A stretch of 64,000 bases of DNA from assembly GCF_001648155.1 (NCBI RefSeq), contig NZ_CP015199.1, positions 2,738,501 to 2,802,500 of the forward strand, in the 5' to 3' direction. Below, piece by piece: positions 1-7,687 of the stretch; the stretch's first letter is position 1, and the number at the start of each line of letters is the position of its first letter. The position numbers and the translations under genes are program-made. The notes under the pieces are model-generated. The model saw nothing but the letters and a program-made list of their open reading frames with translations, was not told the origin of the DNA and did no database searches. Source of the stretch: Chryseobacterium glaciei. GTDB taxonomy: Bacteria > Bacteroidota > Bacteroidia > Flavobacteriales > Weeksellaceae.

Positions 1-1434
1 GGGGGTACTGCAGGTAACGTATCAGAAAACCCATCAATCGTAGCTAGAAGAGACGGTATCGTTGAAATGGATGATGTAAGAACAATTACATCTGAAGACG
101 AAAGCGGTAATACTGCTGAGGTAGTAGTTTCTCGTTCTACGGAATTTAGATTGGTTGCTGATAACGAAACTAAAACTCCATTGATGATCGCTAACGTACC
201 TTATGGATCTATATTAGCTGTGAAACCAGGTGATAAAGTGAAGAAAGGTGATACTATCTGTAGATGGGATCCGTATAACGCGGTAATTATTGCAGAAACT
301 GCCGGTAAGGTAGAGTATGAAGATATCATCCAGGGTATTTCATTCCAATTGGAAATTGACGAACAAACAGGATTTGAAGAGAAAGTAATCTCTGAATCTA
401 GAAATAAGAAAGCCGTACCTACTCTTAAGGTAGTAGATTCTAAAGGTGTTGAGCAGAAAGCGTACAACTTACCGGTAGGAGCCCACTTAATGGTAAACGA
501 TGGTGAAAAAATTAAGGCTGGTAAAGTTTTAATCAAGATCCCAAGAAAATCTGCAAAAGCAGGGGATATCACCGGAGGTCTTCCGAGAGTTACCGAATTA
601 TTCGAAGCAAGAAACCCTTCAAACCCGGCGGTTGTTACAGAGATCGATGGTGTAGTTTCTTACGGAAAAATCAAGAGAGGTAACCGTGAATTGATCGTTG
701 AAGCAAAAACTGGAGAAAGAAAAATTTATTTAGTTAAATTATCTAACCAGATCTTGGTTCAGGAGAATGACTTCGTAAGAGCTGGTTCGCCACTTTCTGA
801 CGGTTCAATTACTCCGGACGATATCTTAAGAATTAAAGGTCCAACGGCGGTTCAGGAATATCTAGTAAATGAAATTCAGGAAGTTTACCGTCTACAAGGG
901 GTGAAAATTGATGATAAGCACTTCGAAATTATCGTAAGACAGATGATGACGAAAGTATCTATCGTTGATGGAGGTGATACTCAATTCCTTGAAGGAGCTC
1001 TTGAGCACAAATTTGATTTCTTGGAAGAAAACAACAGAGTATTCGGTCTTAAAGTAGTAACTGAAGCTGGTGATTCTAAAGAATTCAAACCAGGTCAGAT
1101 GATTACTGCAAGAGAATTAAGAGACGAAAACTCTAAATTGAAGCGTGAAGATCAGGCTTTAGTTGAAGTAAGAGAAGCTTTACCAGCTACAGCAACGCCT
1201 GTATTGCAAGGTATTACAAGAGCGGCTCTTCAGACTAAGTCATTCATGTCTGCAGCATCATTCCAGGAAACAACTAAGGTTCTTAACGAAGCAGCAGTTG
1301 CTGGTAAGGTAGATTACTTAACAGGTCTTAAAGAGAACGTAATTGTAGGACACAGAATTCCTGCAGGTACAGGTCTTAAAGAGTATCAGAATGTTATCGT
1401 AGGTTCTAAAAAAGAATTCGAAGATATTAACTAA
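1..1434 (+). CDS. rpoC: RNA polymerase beta' subunit, C-terminal part (5' end outside window)
   Basis: This is the last 477 codons of the largest RNA polymerase subunit; the frame is open from the first base, so the gene begins upstream of the window. Conserved pieces are visible: the [17 protein letters not shown] stretch of the C-terminal beta' domain, and near the end [20 protein letters not shown], which in known polymerases belongs to the clamp/omega-contact region. The Met at position 67 is internal and is not a start. The stop codon is followed by a hairpin terminator. In Bacteroidota rpoC usually follows rpoB, which would lie just before this window. Identity is very secure. Confidence 0.98.
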   Translation, partial: GGTAGNVSENPSIVARRDGIVEMDDVRTITSEDESGNTAEVVVSRSTEFRLVADNETKTPLMIANVPYGSILAVKPGDKVKKGDTICRWDPYNAVIIAETAGKVEYEDIIQGISFQLEIDEQTGFEEKVISESRNKKAVPTLKVVDSKGVEQKAYNLPVGAHLMVNDGEKIKAGKVLIKIPRKSAKAGDITGGLPRVTELFEARNPSNPAVVTEIDGVVSYGKIKRGNRELIVEAKTGERKIYLVKLSNQILVQENDFVRAGSPLSDGSITPDDILRIKGPTAVQEYLVNEIQEVYRLQGVKIDDKHFEIIVRQMMTKVSIVDGGDTQFLEGALEHKFDFLEENNRVFGLKVVTEAGDSKEFKPGQMITARELRDENSKLKREDQALVEVREALPATATPVLQGITRAALQTKSFMSAASFQETTKVLNEAAVAGKVDYLTGLKENVIVGHRIPAGTGLKEYQNVIVGSKKEFEDIN

Positions 1435-1443
1435 AAAGTAAAG

Positions 1444-1495
1444 AAAAGTTTCAGGATTCGAGTTTAAATTTTAAATTAGAGGCCTGAAACTTTTT
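1444..1495 (+). terminator. Hairpin terminator after rpoC
   Basis: A 12-bp perfect stem, AAAAGTTTCAGG pairing with CCTGAAACTTTT, encloses an AT-rich loop and ends in a short T run. It lies 10 bases after the rpoC stop and before the DUF3467 gene, so it may attenuate rather than fully stop transcription into that gene. Confidence 0.75.
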
Positions 1496-1520
1496 AAACA
1501 AAAAAATATTTAAAGAAAAC

Positions 1521-1835
1521 ATGGACAATCAAAATCAAAATCAAAATCAAGATCCAAACAACATCAACATCCAACTTAACGAAATGGTAGCTTCAGGGGT
1601 ATATTGTAACCTTGCTCTAGTAAACCATTCTCCATCTGAGTTTGTTGTAGATTTTATCCAATTAATGCCGGGTGTTCAACAAGCGAACGTGCGTTCAAGA
1701 GTTATTCTTGCTCCACTTCACGCTAAGAGAGTATTAGCTGCTCTTCAACAAAACATCACTAACTACGAGCAACAATTCGGAGAGATCAAAGAAGTTGAGC
1801 CTTTCGTATTAGGTGGAAACAACGTACAAGCGTAA
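1521..1835 (+). CDS. DUF3467 domain protein
   Basis: A 104-residue protein with a low-complexity Asn/Gln N-terminus (repeated NQ), followed by the DUF3467 pattern: GVYCNLALVNHSPSEFVVDF, a PGVQQANVRSRVILAP stretch and HAKRVLAALQQNI. DUF3467 proteins are small and cytoplasmic, of unknown biochemical role. From general knowledge the gene often follows rpoC in Bacteroidota, as here. No signal peptide or membrane segment is seen. The start at 1521 has the A-rich leader typical of the phylum. The gene is bracketed by hairpins, suggesting it is read from the rpo operon at reduced level. The family call is good; the function is unknown. Confidence 0.9.
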   Translation: MDNQNQNQNQDPNNINIQLNEMVASGVYCNLALVNHSPSEFVVDFIQLMPGVQQANVRSRVILAPLHAKRVLAALQQNITNYEQQFGEIKEVEPFVLGGNNVQA

Positions 1836-1856
1836 GATTTTTTCTTAACATACATA

Positions 1857-1890
1857 AGAATGCCTCAATTTATTGGGGCATTCTTTATTT
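1857..1890 (+). terminator. Terminator after DUF3467 gene
   Basis: A 12-bp stem with one G-T pair (AGAATGCCTCAA with TTGGGGCATTCT) and a 4-base loop, followed by TTATTT. It closes the rpoC transcription unit. Confidence 0.85.
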
Positions 1891-1947
1891 GTTATATATT
1901 GAAGATTTACTTTCATATAAATAGTGTAGGCGATATTCAGAAGTTGG

Positions 1948-1962
1948 TGATCTTTTAGATCA
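1948..1962. promoter_or_regulatory. Palindrome upstream of the Crp/Fnr gene
   Basis: TGATC-N5-GATCA is a perfect 15-base dyad about 100 bases before the Crp/Fnr -7 word. It shares the GGTGA...TTTTA...TCA look of the stronger palindrome at 2777. It could be an autoregulatory site, but it does not have the canonical N6 spacing. The rest of 1891-2050 is AT-rich with no reading frame. Confidence 0.3.
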
Positions 1963-2050
1963 TTATTCACTTACATAATTTCAAAATCATCACTTACTGT
2001 TAATAAGTTTTAAAATAATAAAAAATTATCATACGGATTATTCAATTGTA

Positions 2051-2058
2051 TATATTTG
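2051..2058 (+). promoter_or_regulatory. -7 promoter word of the Crp/Fnr gene
   Basis: TATATTTG matches the Bacteroidota -7 consensus TAnnTTTG. It lies 17 bases before the ATG at 2076 and overlaps a possible TTG start at 2046, which argues that translation starts at 2076 or at the next ATG at 2082. Confidence 0.55.
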
Positions 2059-2075
2059 CGGTTAAATTTTATATA

Positions 2076-2732
2076 ATGGATATGATAAATAATCAGTTTA
2101 TTCTTAATAAGTTTGGGTTTCTGGGTGCTGATTTTTCAAGTGAAATCCAAAAAAACGCAATAATAACTACTATAAAGGCGAAAACAGAGATTGTTCGGGA
2201 AGGACAAAAAAACAAATATGTTCCTTTCTTAATAAAAGGTTCTATAAAAGTTTTTTCTCTAAATGATGGTAGAGAATTAATCTATTATTACATCAGACCA
2301 AATGATAGTTGTCTCATGACTTTTTCTTCTATTTTTGGTGATTACGTAAGCAGGATTTATGCAATAGCGGAAGAAGAATCAGAAGTTCTTCTGATACCCG
2401 TTTCTGTGGTACATGACTGGCTGATCAAATTTCCGGAAATCAACAGATTATTTTATAGTGAGTATGATAAACGTTTTTCTGATGTAATGAACATGGTGAA
2501 TGAAGCTGTTTTTCATAGGCTGGACAGAAGAGTGTTAAGTTATATTAAACAACAGATTTCTATCACAGGAAATCATCCGATTAAATTAACCCATCGAGAA
2601 ATTGCAAGTAATTTAGGAACTTCCAGAGAGGTGGTAAGCAGAGTTTTGAAAAAAATTGAAAACGAAGGAGAAATTACCCAAACCAAAGAAGGAATTAAAA
2701 TCCCTGTAAATGAAAATGTTAGTCAAATCTAA
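2076..2732 (+). CDS. Crp/Fnr family transcriptional regulator
   Basis: The product (218 residues) has an N-terminal cyclic-nucleotide-binding-type beta barrel (roughly residues 10-125, with the KGSIKVF and DGRELIYYYIRPNDSC stretches) and a C-terminal winged helix. The recognition region is LTHREIASNLGTSREVVSRV, close to that of Crp/Fnr regulators. There is no N-terminal cysteine cluster as in oxygen-sensing Fnr, so any signal must be bound another way. The in-frame TTG at 2046 sits inside the promoter word, hence the ATG at 2076. A Crp-type palindrome precedes the next gene, so this protein probably activates the downstream cluster 2851-5910. The family is certain; the effector is unknown. 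Confidence 0.9.
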   Translation: MDMINNQFILNKFGFLGADFSSEIQKNAIITTIKAKTEIVREGQKNKYVPFLIKGSIKVFSLNDGRELIYYYIRPNDSCLMTFSSIFGDYVSRIYAIAEEESEVLLIPVSVVHDWLIKFPEINRLFYSEYDKRFSDVMNMVNEAVFHRLDRRVLSYIKQQISITGNHPIKLTHREIASNLGTSREVVSRVLKKIENEGEITQTKEGIKIPVNENVSQI

Positions 2733-2776
2733 TAAATAATGTTTTTATTATTGTGATTGATAAAAACTATTTAGTC

Positions 2777-2822
2777 GGTGACTTTTATCACACACTTATG
2801 AATCCATAACTCTATAAGTTTG
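2777..2822 (+). promoter_or_regulatory. Crp-type operator plus -7 word before the cytochrome/YceI cluster
   Basis: GGTGA-N6-TCACA at 2777-2792 differs by one base from the Crp consensus TGTGA-N6-TCACA. A -7 word TAAGTTTG follows at 2815-2822, with no TTG at the -33 position. The palindrome centre (2784.5) lies about 41 bases before the expected transcription start near 2826, the class II activator position. The site suggests activation by the adjacent Crp/Fnr protein. The transcription start is estimated, not mapped. Confidence 0.6.
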
Positions 2823-2850
2823 TCATATTAATATTTATCAAAAATTTTAT

Positions 2851-3693
2851 ATGACAAAAACTCTATTATTTTTGTCGATACTTTCATCAAGTCTTGCCTT
2901 TTCTCAGGAAGATTTGCTGAAAGATATTGACACTATCAAAACAAATACCGATACTTCACAGCCAGCTTTCAAAGGCTTACAGGTTGTTACCGCACAATCT
3001 ACCAAACTTACTGCAAAAAATGAATGGTATATCGTAGTTGCGCATCGTTTTGGAGACATCAGTACAGGTTTTAAGAATTTCTTTGGTCTTGATGACGCTT
3101 CTACCAAATTGGGGGTTATTTATGGCGTTACAGACGGTCTTTCTTTGAGCTTTTCAAGAGAAACCAATATGAAAACCTTTGAATTGGGAGCCAAATACAG
3201 TCTCTTAAAACAAAATGATGACTTTCCTGTAGATATAGTAGGTTATAACGTATTGGCACTTAACACAGATTTGGATAAAGATAATTATCCGCATCTACAG
3301 TTCAGTGATAGACTTTCTTATCTTACGCAGGCTCTAATTTCAAGAAGATTTAATGAGAATTTATCTTTGCAGTTAACACCTTCCTATGTGCACAAGAATC
3401 TTTATGAACCGAAAGTTGAAGATAAAAATCAGTTTTTAACAGGATTGGGAGGGAGATACAAAATTTCTAAAAGGATCTCTATCAATGCAGAATATTTTGT
3501 GAATTTTGATAATCACAGTGTCTATAAAAATCCTTTGTCAGTAGGGATGGATATAGAAACTGGGGGACACGTTTTTCAGCTTGTATTCAGTAATTCTCAG
3601 CTTAATTCAGATATCGGATATCTTACCAATGCAGCCGGGAAATGGGAGAAAGGACAGATTTTCTTTGGGTTTAATCTTTATAGAGTTTTTTAA
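2851..3693 (+). CDS. Outer-membrane beta-barrel protein (DUF5777-like)
   Basis: A 280-residue exported protein: signal peptide MTKTLLFLSILSSSLAFSQ, then alternating hydrophobic/polar strands rich in aromatic residues and ending in GQIFFGFNLYRVF, the aromatic C-terminal strand of outer-membrane barrels. Features such as VVAHRFGDISTGFKNFFGLDDASTK and GVTDGLSLSFSRE fit the DUF5777 family, which from memory occurs beside c-type cytochromes and YceI proteins in flavobacteria. It is the first gene of a unit controlled by the Crp-type site at 2777; the next gene starts one base after its stop. The transport substrate, if any, is unknown. Confidence 0.7.
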   Translation: MTKTLLFLSILSSSLAFSQEDLLKDIDTIKTNTDTSQPAFKGLQVVTAQSTKLTAKNEWYIVVAHRFGDISTGFKNFFGLDDASTKLGVIYGVTDGLSLSFSRETNMKTFELGAKYSLLKQNDDFPVDIVGYNVLALNTDLDKDNYPHLQFSDRLSYLTQALISRRFNENLSLQLTPSYVHKNLYEPKVEDKNQFLTGLGGRYKISKRISINAEYFVNFDNHSVYKNPLSVGMDIETGGHVFQLVFSNSQLNSDIGYLTNAAGKWEKGQIFFGFNLYRVF

Positions 3694-3694
3694 T

Positions 3695-4045
3695 ATGAAA
3701 AAGATACTATATATATTATCATCAGCAGTTTTATTAGTTGCTTGTGAAAGCAGAACCTATGAAGAGATTTCTGACAATACACCCATCACAGAGACCGTAA
3801 AATATACACAAGATGTAAAACCTATTGTTGAAGCTAATTGTATTAGTTGTCATTCAGCTACAGGCTCTGCATCTTACAAACCTTTTACTAATTATGATCA
3901 GGTAAAAACCAATATTGATGGTATTCTAGATCGTATACAAAGACAAAACGGAGATTCCCAAAAGATGCCTCAGGGCGGATCTTTATCACAATCACAAATC
4001 AATATTTTCATTAAATGGAAAGCTGACGGGCTTATTGAAAATTAA
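3695..4045 (+). CDS. Mono-haem c-type cytochrome lipoprotein
   Basis: The start at 3695 gives a 116-residue protein with a lipoprotein signal (lipobox LVAC, Cys17); a longer reading from 3581 would run into the barrel gene and lose this signal. The haem c attachment motif CISCH occupies residues 49-53, and Met91 in KMPQGG is a plausible axial ligand. The expected product is a small membrane-anchored cytochrome on the periplasmic face, or exposed at the surface. It lies between the barrel and YceI genes, suggesting a redox role for the cluster. The electron donor and acceptor cannot be told from sequence. Confidence 0.8.
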   Translation: MKKILYILSSAVLLVACESRTYEEISDNTPITETVKYTQDVKPIVEANCISCHSATGSASYKPFTNYDQVKTNIDGILDRIQRQNGDSQKMPQGGSLSQSQINIFIKWKADGLIEN

Positions 4046-4060
4046 ATCAAAAATAGAAAA

Positions 4061-4606
4061 ATGAAAAATGTAGTAGTAATTATTGTATCGTTACTGTGTA
4101 GTAATCTTGCATGGGCTCAAAAATATAGCTCGAAAACAGGACAGGTAAGTTTTGAAGCTTCAGTTCCTTTATTTGAAGATGTAAGTGCAAAAGATAATAA
4201 TAATATTGTTATTCTGAATGCCGATACCGGAGAAATAGCTTCTGTTTCTGCTGTGAAGAATTATAAATTCACTGTAAAATTAATGGAAGAGCATTTCAAT
4301 GAAAATTATGCCGAATCAGCAAAATATCCTAAAACGACTTTTACGGGTAAGCTTGTAAATTTTGATAAAACTAAACTTTCTGCATCACCACAAAAATATA
4401 CCATACAGGGAAAACTTAATTTCCATGGGGTAGATAAAGCGGTTGCTTCATCAGCAACAGTATATGCAAAAGACGGGAAGATTTATATTCAGGGAGGTTT
4501 TGTAGCAAGACCTGCAGATCACAATGTAACTATTCCTAAAATGGTTTCTAAAAAAGTTGCAGAGAACGTGAATGTTAAGTATGATTATGTATTATCAAAA
4601 CAATGA
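4061..4606 (+). CDS. YceI family lipid-binding periplasmic protein (first of two)
   Basis: A 181-residue protein with signal peptide MKNVVVIIVSLLCSNLAWAQ and a YceI lipocalin-like barrel: YSSKTGQVSFEASV at the start, FNENYAESAKYPKTTFTGKL in the middle and KLNFHGVDKAV later. YceI proteins bind isoprenoid lipids such as polyprenol or quinone-like molecules in the periplasm. That would fit the neighbouring cytochrome if the ligand is a quinone, which is an inference. Its stop overlaps the ankyrin gene start by four bases (ATGA), indicating translational coupling. A second YceI gene lies at 58039. Confidence 0.85.
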   Translation: MKNVVVIIVSLLCSNLAWAQKYSSKTGQVSFEASVPLFEDVSAKDNNNIVILNADTGEIASVSAVKNYKFTVKLMEEHFNENYAESAKYPKTTFTGKLVNFDKTKLSASPQKYTIQGKLNFHGVDKAVASSATVYAKDGKIYIQGGFVARPADHNVTIPKMVSKKVAENVNVKYDYVLSKQ

Positions 4607-5130
4607 AAAATTTAATAGTAATTGTAAGTGTTTTTCTGAGCTTTTCATTTGTATCAGCTCAGGAAAAAGCAAAATCAATTTTTGATATTGCAAGAAGTGG
4701 TAGCGTGGCTGAGGTTAAAGATTTGATGAAAAAAAATCCGAATATCATCAATGAAACCAATGAAGGAGGCTTTTCTACTCTCATTTTAGCATGCTACAGA
4801 GGCAACACAGAAGTGGCTAAGTTTTTGATGGATAACGTAAAAGATATCAACTATAAAAGTCAGGAAGGCACTGCTTTGGCGGGGCTTTCTGTAAAGTATA
4901 ATAAAGATTTGGTTGAGTATTTATTAAATAAAAATGCTGATCCAAATATTGCAGATGCCACAGGATCTACACCTCTTTTCTGGGCTGTGAAATTCGGAAA
5001 TAAAGAACTCATAGAATTATTGCTGAAACATAAAGCAGATAAATCTAAAAAAGATTCAATGGGAATGACTCCTTTTGAATATGCTCTACAAACAAACAAC
5101 AAAGAAATTATCAACCTCTTAAAGAATTAA
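4603..5130 (+). CDS. Exported ankyrin-repeat protein
   Basis: The 175-residue product has a signal peptide ending in FVSAQ and four to five ankyrin repeats, seen as GGFSTLILACYRGNTEVAKF, GTALAGLSVKYNKDLVEYLL, GSTPLFWAVKFGNKELIELL and GMTPFEYALQTNNKEIINLL. Ankyrin repeats mediate protein-protein contacts. In other bacteria a periplasmic ankyrin protein (AnkB) supports the catalase KatB, so haem-protein assistance is a possible role here, by analogy only. It is coupled to the YceI gene by a 4-base overlap and followed by the DOMON gene three bases later. Confidence 0.85.
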   Translation: MKNLIVIVSVFLSFSFVSAQEKAKSIFDIARSGSVAEVKDLMKKNPNIINETNEGGFSTLILACYRGNTEVAKFLMDNVKDINYKSQEGTALAGLSVKYNKDLVEYLLNKNADPNIADATGSTPLFWAVKFGNKELIELLLKHKADKSKKDSMGMTPFEYALQTNNKEIINLLKN

Positions 5131-5133
5131 CAT

Positions 5134-5910
5134 ATGAAAAAAGTTTTACTCACATTAAGTTTAGCTCTTGCAAGCGCTGTAGGAGCACAGTTTAGTTCAG
5201 GGACAGTAAGTCTCGGATCTACAGGAATGACTGTAAAGTTGGATACTTCTTCCACTTTAGCGACACTTACACTTACCGGTGCAGACACTTCCTACTTAGG
5301 AATAGGTTTTGGAGGAACAGGAACTACAGGAGGTATGGGAACTGGAGTTGATGGATTTATTTATAACTCTAATTCGACTACCAATTCTAATCTTGACTAT
5401 ACTTTTGCCGGAGTAGGTACTACGCCCAACGCGGATGCATCTCAAGATTGGACGATCACATCTAACACAACTTCTGGAGGTATAAGAACTATAATTGCTA
5501 CAAGATCTCTTGCTGGAAGCTCGGGAGATACTGCATTTACGAATTCGGCAGGACCAGTAAATATTTTCTTTGCAAAAGGTCCTTCAACGACTTTAGCGGC
5601 TAATTATCATGGGTTTGGAAACAGAGGATATGCCATTCTAAATAAAACTGCAACTCTAGGAACCAACGATCTAGCTATGGAAAGCAAAAAAGTTGTTCTT
5701 TATCCAAATCCTGCAAGGGAAACTGTGAATTTCAAAAATGCTGATAAAATCAAATCTATTGATATTTACGAATCAACAGGAAGAAAAGTAAAATCTGTAA
5801 AAATAGACGGAGAAAACATTAATGTAGCTGATTTAAAAACAGGAAGTTATTATTTTGAAATTAAATTGAAAGATGGAACGTTATCTTACGAGAAATTAAT
5901 TAAAGAATAA
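5134..5910 (+). CDS. Secreted DOMON-like domain protein with T9SS sorting tail
   Basis: A 258-residue protein: signal peptide to about residue 18 (VGAQ), a DOMON-like domain to about residue 170, and a C-terminal type A T9SS sorting domain (VLYPNPARETVNFKNAD, DLKTGSYYFEI, ending YEKLIKE). The DOMON signature is seen in SYLGIGFGG, ASQDWTITSN, IATRSLAGSSGDTAF and NIFFAKGPS...YHGFGNRG. Known DOMON domains bind haem or sugars. A haem role fits the cytochrome in the same operon. The protein should be exported by Sec, then through the T9SS to the cell surface. The DOMON call rests on motif reading, without a profile search. Confidence 0.75.
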   Translation: MKKVLLTLSLALASAVGAQFSSGTVSLGSTGMTVKLDTSSTLATLTLTGADTSYLGIGFGGTGTTGGMGTGVDGFIYNSNSTTNSNLDYTFAGVGTTPNADASQDWTITSNTTSGGIRTIIATRSLAGSSGDTAFTNSAGPVNIFFAKGPSTTLAANYHGFGNRGYAILNKTATLGTNDLAMESKKVVLYPNPARETVNFKNADKIKSIDIYESTGRKVKSVKIDGENINVADLKTGSYYFEIKLKDGTLSYEKLIKE

Positions 5911-5916
5911 ATTAAG

Positions 5917-5940
5917 AGCCACTGAAAAGTGGCTTTTTTA
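5917..5940 (+). terminator. Terminator closing the cytochrome/YceI cluster
   Basis: AGCCACT-GAAA-AGTGGCT, a 7-bp stem with a GNRA-type tetraloop followed by TTTTTTA, six bases after the DOMON gene. Nothing gene-like is seen from here to 6067. Confidence 0.85.
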
Positions 5941-6067
5941 TTTTAATATTAGAAAAGTAGTACGTCAGTTAACGTGGTCACAAAGAATAATTTATTTACA
6001 TTAATTCTAAAAAATGCTTTTAATAATTTTTTAACCTAGGAAACTTTTCTCTCAGAAGAACACGCTG

Positions 6068-6075
6068 TAACTTTG
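6068..6075 (+). promoter_or_regulatory. -7 promoter word of the phosphodiesterase gene
   Basis: TAACTTTG fits TAnnTTTG and ends 15 bases before the ATG at 6091. It overlaps a TTG codon at 6073, making that alternative start unlikely. Confidence 0.5.
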
Positions 6076-6090
6076 CCGAAAATTTTTATA

Positions 6091-7368
6091 ATGAAGCGAG
6101 GATTACATTTTTTAATGCTTTTGATGTCATTAACAATATTTGCTCAAAAAGCACCTGTTGATACTGCTCAAATAGTTATTCCTAATCGATATAATACGGT
6201 TGAGGCGCAAACAAAACCTTATGTAATCATGATTTCTACAGACGGTTTTCGATATGATTATACTAAAAAATATAACGCAGAAAATCTTTTAAAATATTCA
6301 AATGAAGGCATTCAGGCAAAGGCAATGATCCCGAGTTATCCGAGCATCACTTTTCCGAATCACTGGAGTTTAATTACCGGATTATATCCTGCTCATCATG
6401 GTTTAGTAGATAATTTTTTCTATGACTATAAACGAAAGGAAATGTATGCAATGAGTGATAGAAAAAATGCAGAAGATGGAAGTTGGTACGGTGGAATGCC
6501 ACTTTGGGGATTGGCTGAAAAGCAGGGAATGGTCTCAGCTTCATTAATGTGGGTTGGTTCTGCAAGTGATGCTGGTGGAACAAGACCAACCTATTATTAT
6601 CCTTATCATGAAAAATTTACTCCTTCTGAAAAAGTGGATAAAGTGGTTAATTGGTTAAAACTACCAATGGATAAAAGACCTCATTTTATTTCATTATACT
6701 TTTCTGAAGTGGATGGAAGTGGACATCACTTTGGCCCAGAAGCTAAAGAAACAGAAGATGCCGTTCATTTAATTGACAAAGCAATTGGAGAGCTGGTTCA
6801 AAAGGTTAATGATTTAGGATTAAAAAATGTCAATTTCATCTTTGTTTCAGATCATGGAATGATAAAAGTTGATGGTGGAACTCCTCTTGAAATTCCGGCG
6901 TTACTTTTAGATAAAAACAGATTTGATTTTTATAATTCCCAGACATTATTGAGAGTGGTGGTGAAAAATTCTTCCGAAGTTAAAGCTGTTTATAAAGAAT
7001 TGAAAGCTAATAAAACGGATGATTACGAAGTTTATTTAGATAAAAAGCTTCCTAAATATTTACATTTTGGAACCAAAGACGATCAATATAATAGAATTGG
7101 ACAAATTCTTCTAATTCCAAAAGCTCCGAAAATATTTTTAGAAAAAGGTAAAAAAACATCAGTAGGAAAACATGGTTATAATCCAAGACTTGTTCCTGAA
7201 ATGAAAGCGACTTTCTTTGCTTGGGGACCTGAATTCAAAAATAATGTTGTGATCGATGAGTTTTCAAACGTGAATGTTTATCCTTTAGTTGCTGAAATCT
7301 TAGGGTTAAAAATTACTCAGCCGATTGATGGGAAATTCAAAGTGTTAAAAGAAACATTGAAGAAATAA
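6091..7368 (+). CDS. Ectonucleotide pyrophosphatase/phosphodiesterase (NPP) family protein
   Basis: A 425-residue exported enzyme: signal peptide MKRGLHFLMLLMSLTIFAQ, then the alkaline-phosphatase-superfamily NPP fold. The metal and nucleophile motifs are ISTDGFRYDY (Asp51), SITFPNHWSLITGLYP (Thr87 nucleophile), SEVDGSGHHFGP, VSDHGM and GKHGYNP, all as expected for an active two-zinc phosphodiesterase. It probably hydrolyses nucleotide or phospholipid-type phosphodiesters in the periplasm; the exact substrate cannot be read. The start at 6091 is chosen because the upstream TTG lies inside the promoter word. The gene stands alone between a terminator and a repeat region. Confidence 0.9.
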   Translation: MKRGLHFLMLLMSLTIFAQKAPVDTAQIVIPNRYNTVEAQTKPYVIMISTDGFRYDYTKKYNAENLLKYSNEGIQAKAMIPSYPSITFPNHWSLITGLYPAHHGLVDNFFYDYKRKEMYAMSDRKNAEDGSWYGGMPLWGLAEKQGMVSASLMWVGSASDAGGTRPTYYYPYHEKFTPSEKVDKVVNWLKLPMDKRPHFISLYFSEVDGSGHHFGPEAKETEDAVHLIDKAIGELVQKVNDLGLKNVNFIFVSDHGMIKVDGGTPLEIPALLLDKNRFDFYNSQTLLRVVVKNSSEVKAVYKELKANKTDDYEVYLDKKLPKYLHFGTKDDQYNRIGQILLIPKAPKIFLEKGKKTSVGKHGYNPRLVPEMKATFFAWGPEFKNNVVIDEFSNVNVYPLVAEILGLKITQPIDGKFKVLKETLKK

Positions 7369-7375
7369 GCAGGGA

Positions 7376-7476
7376 GTCCCGAAGGGACGACTTATGAGAG
7401 GATAGGGTGAAAACCCTATTTATCAAAAATGAAAAACAACAAGTTTCGGCGAGCCAAAGGCTCGCCGAAACTTGTT
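7376..7476. repeat. Three tandem hairpins after the phosphodiesterase gene
   Basis: Three palindromes follow one another: GTCCC-GAA-GGGAC (7376-7388), ATAGGGT-GAAA-ACCCTAT (7402-7419), and an 18-bp perfect stem with a 3-base loop at 7438-7476 (left arm AACAAGTTTCGGCGAGCC). The last is far more GC-rich than its surroundings. The hairpins could act as terminators between the convergent genes, but without long T runs; they look more like dispersed palindromic repeats. Confidence 0.7.
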
Positions 7477-7490
7477 TATAAAACGACATA

Positions 7491-7684
7491 GGAAAATGGA
7501 GCGTTAAAAAAATGACTTCAGTGAACGTTAAGAAAATTCTACTGTTTGAGTGCGGGATAAAAATTAAATAATAAACTAATACTAAATCCGCACGAGTTTT
7601 AGAATTTTTAGTGAACAGAAGTCATTTTTAGCGGAATTTTCCAAGTCTTGAACTTTTGTTTCTTTTGTTTCAAGACAAAAGAAA
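7491..7684. repeat. MITE-like long imperfect inverted repeat plus adjoining hairpin
   Basis: Positions 7491-7642 form a 152-base imperfect inverted repeat. The left arm (GGAAAATGGAGCG..., AATGACTTCAGTGAAC, then GAGTGCGG) is mirrored by the right arm (CCGCACGAG, then GTGAACAGAAGTCATT, ending GCGGAATTTTCC), around an AT-rich centre near 7560-7587. No reading frame is inside. A second small hairpin, TTTCTTTTG with CAAAAGAAA, follows at 7659-7684. The structure resembles a small non-coding mobile repeat or large stem-loop RNA; no target-site duplication was identified. Confidence 0.6.
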
Positions 7685-7687
7685 TAA

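Noticed and set aside
201..572. 123-codon minus-strand frame inside rpoC
   Set aside because: It lies antisense to a strongly conserved gene, and its translation has no recognisable domain.
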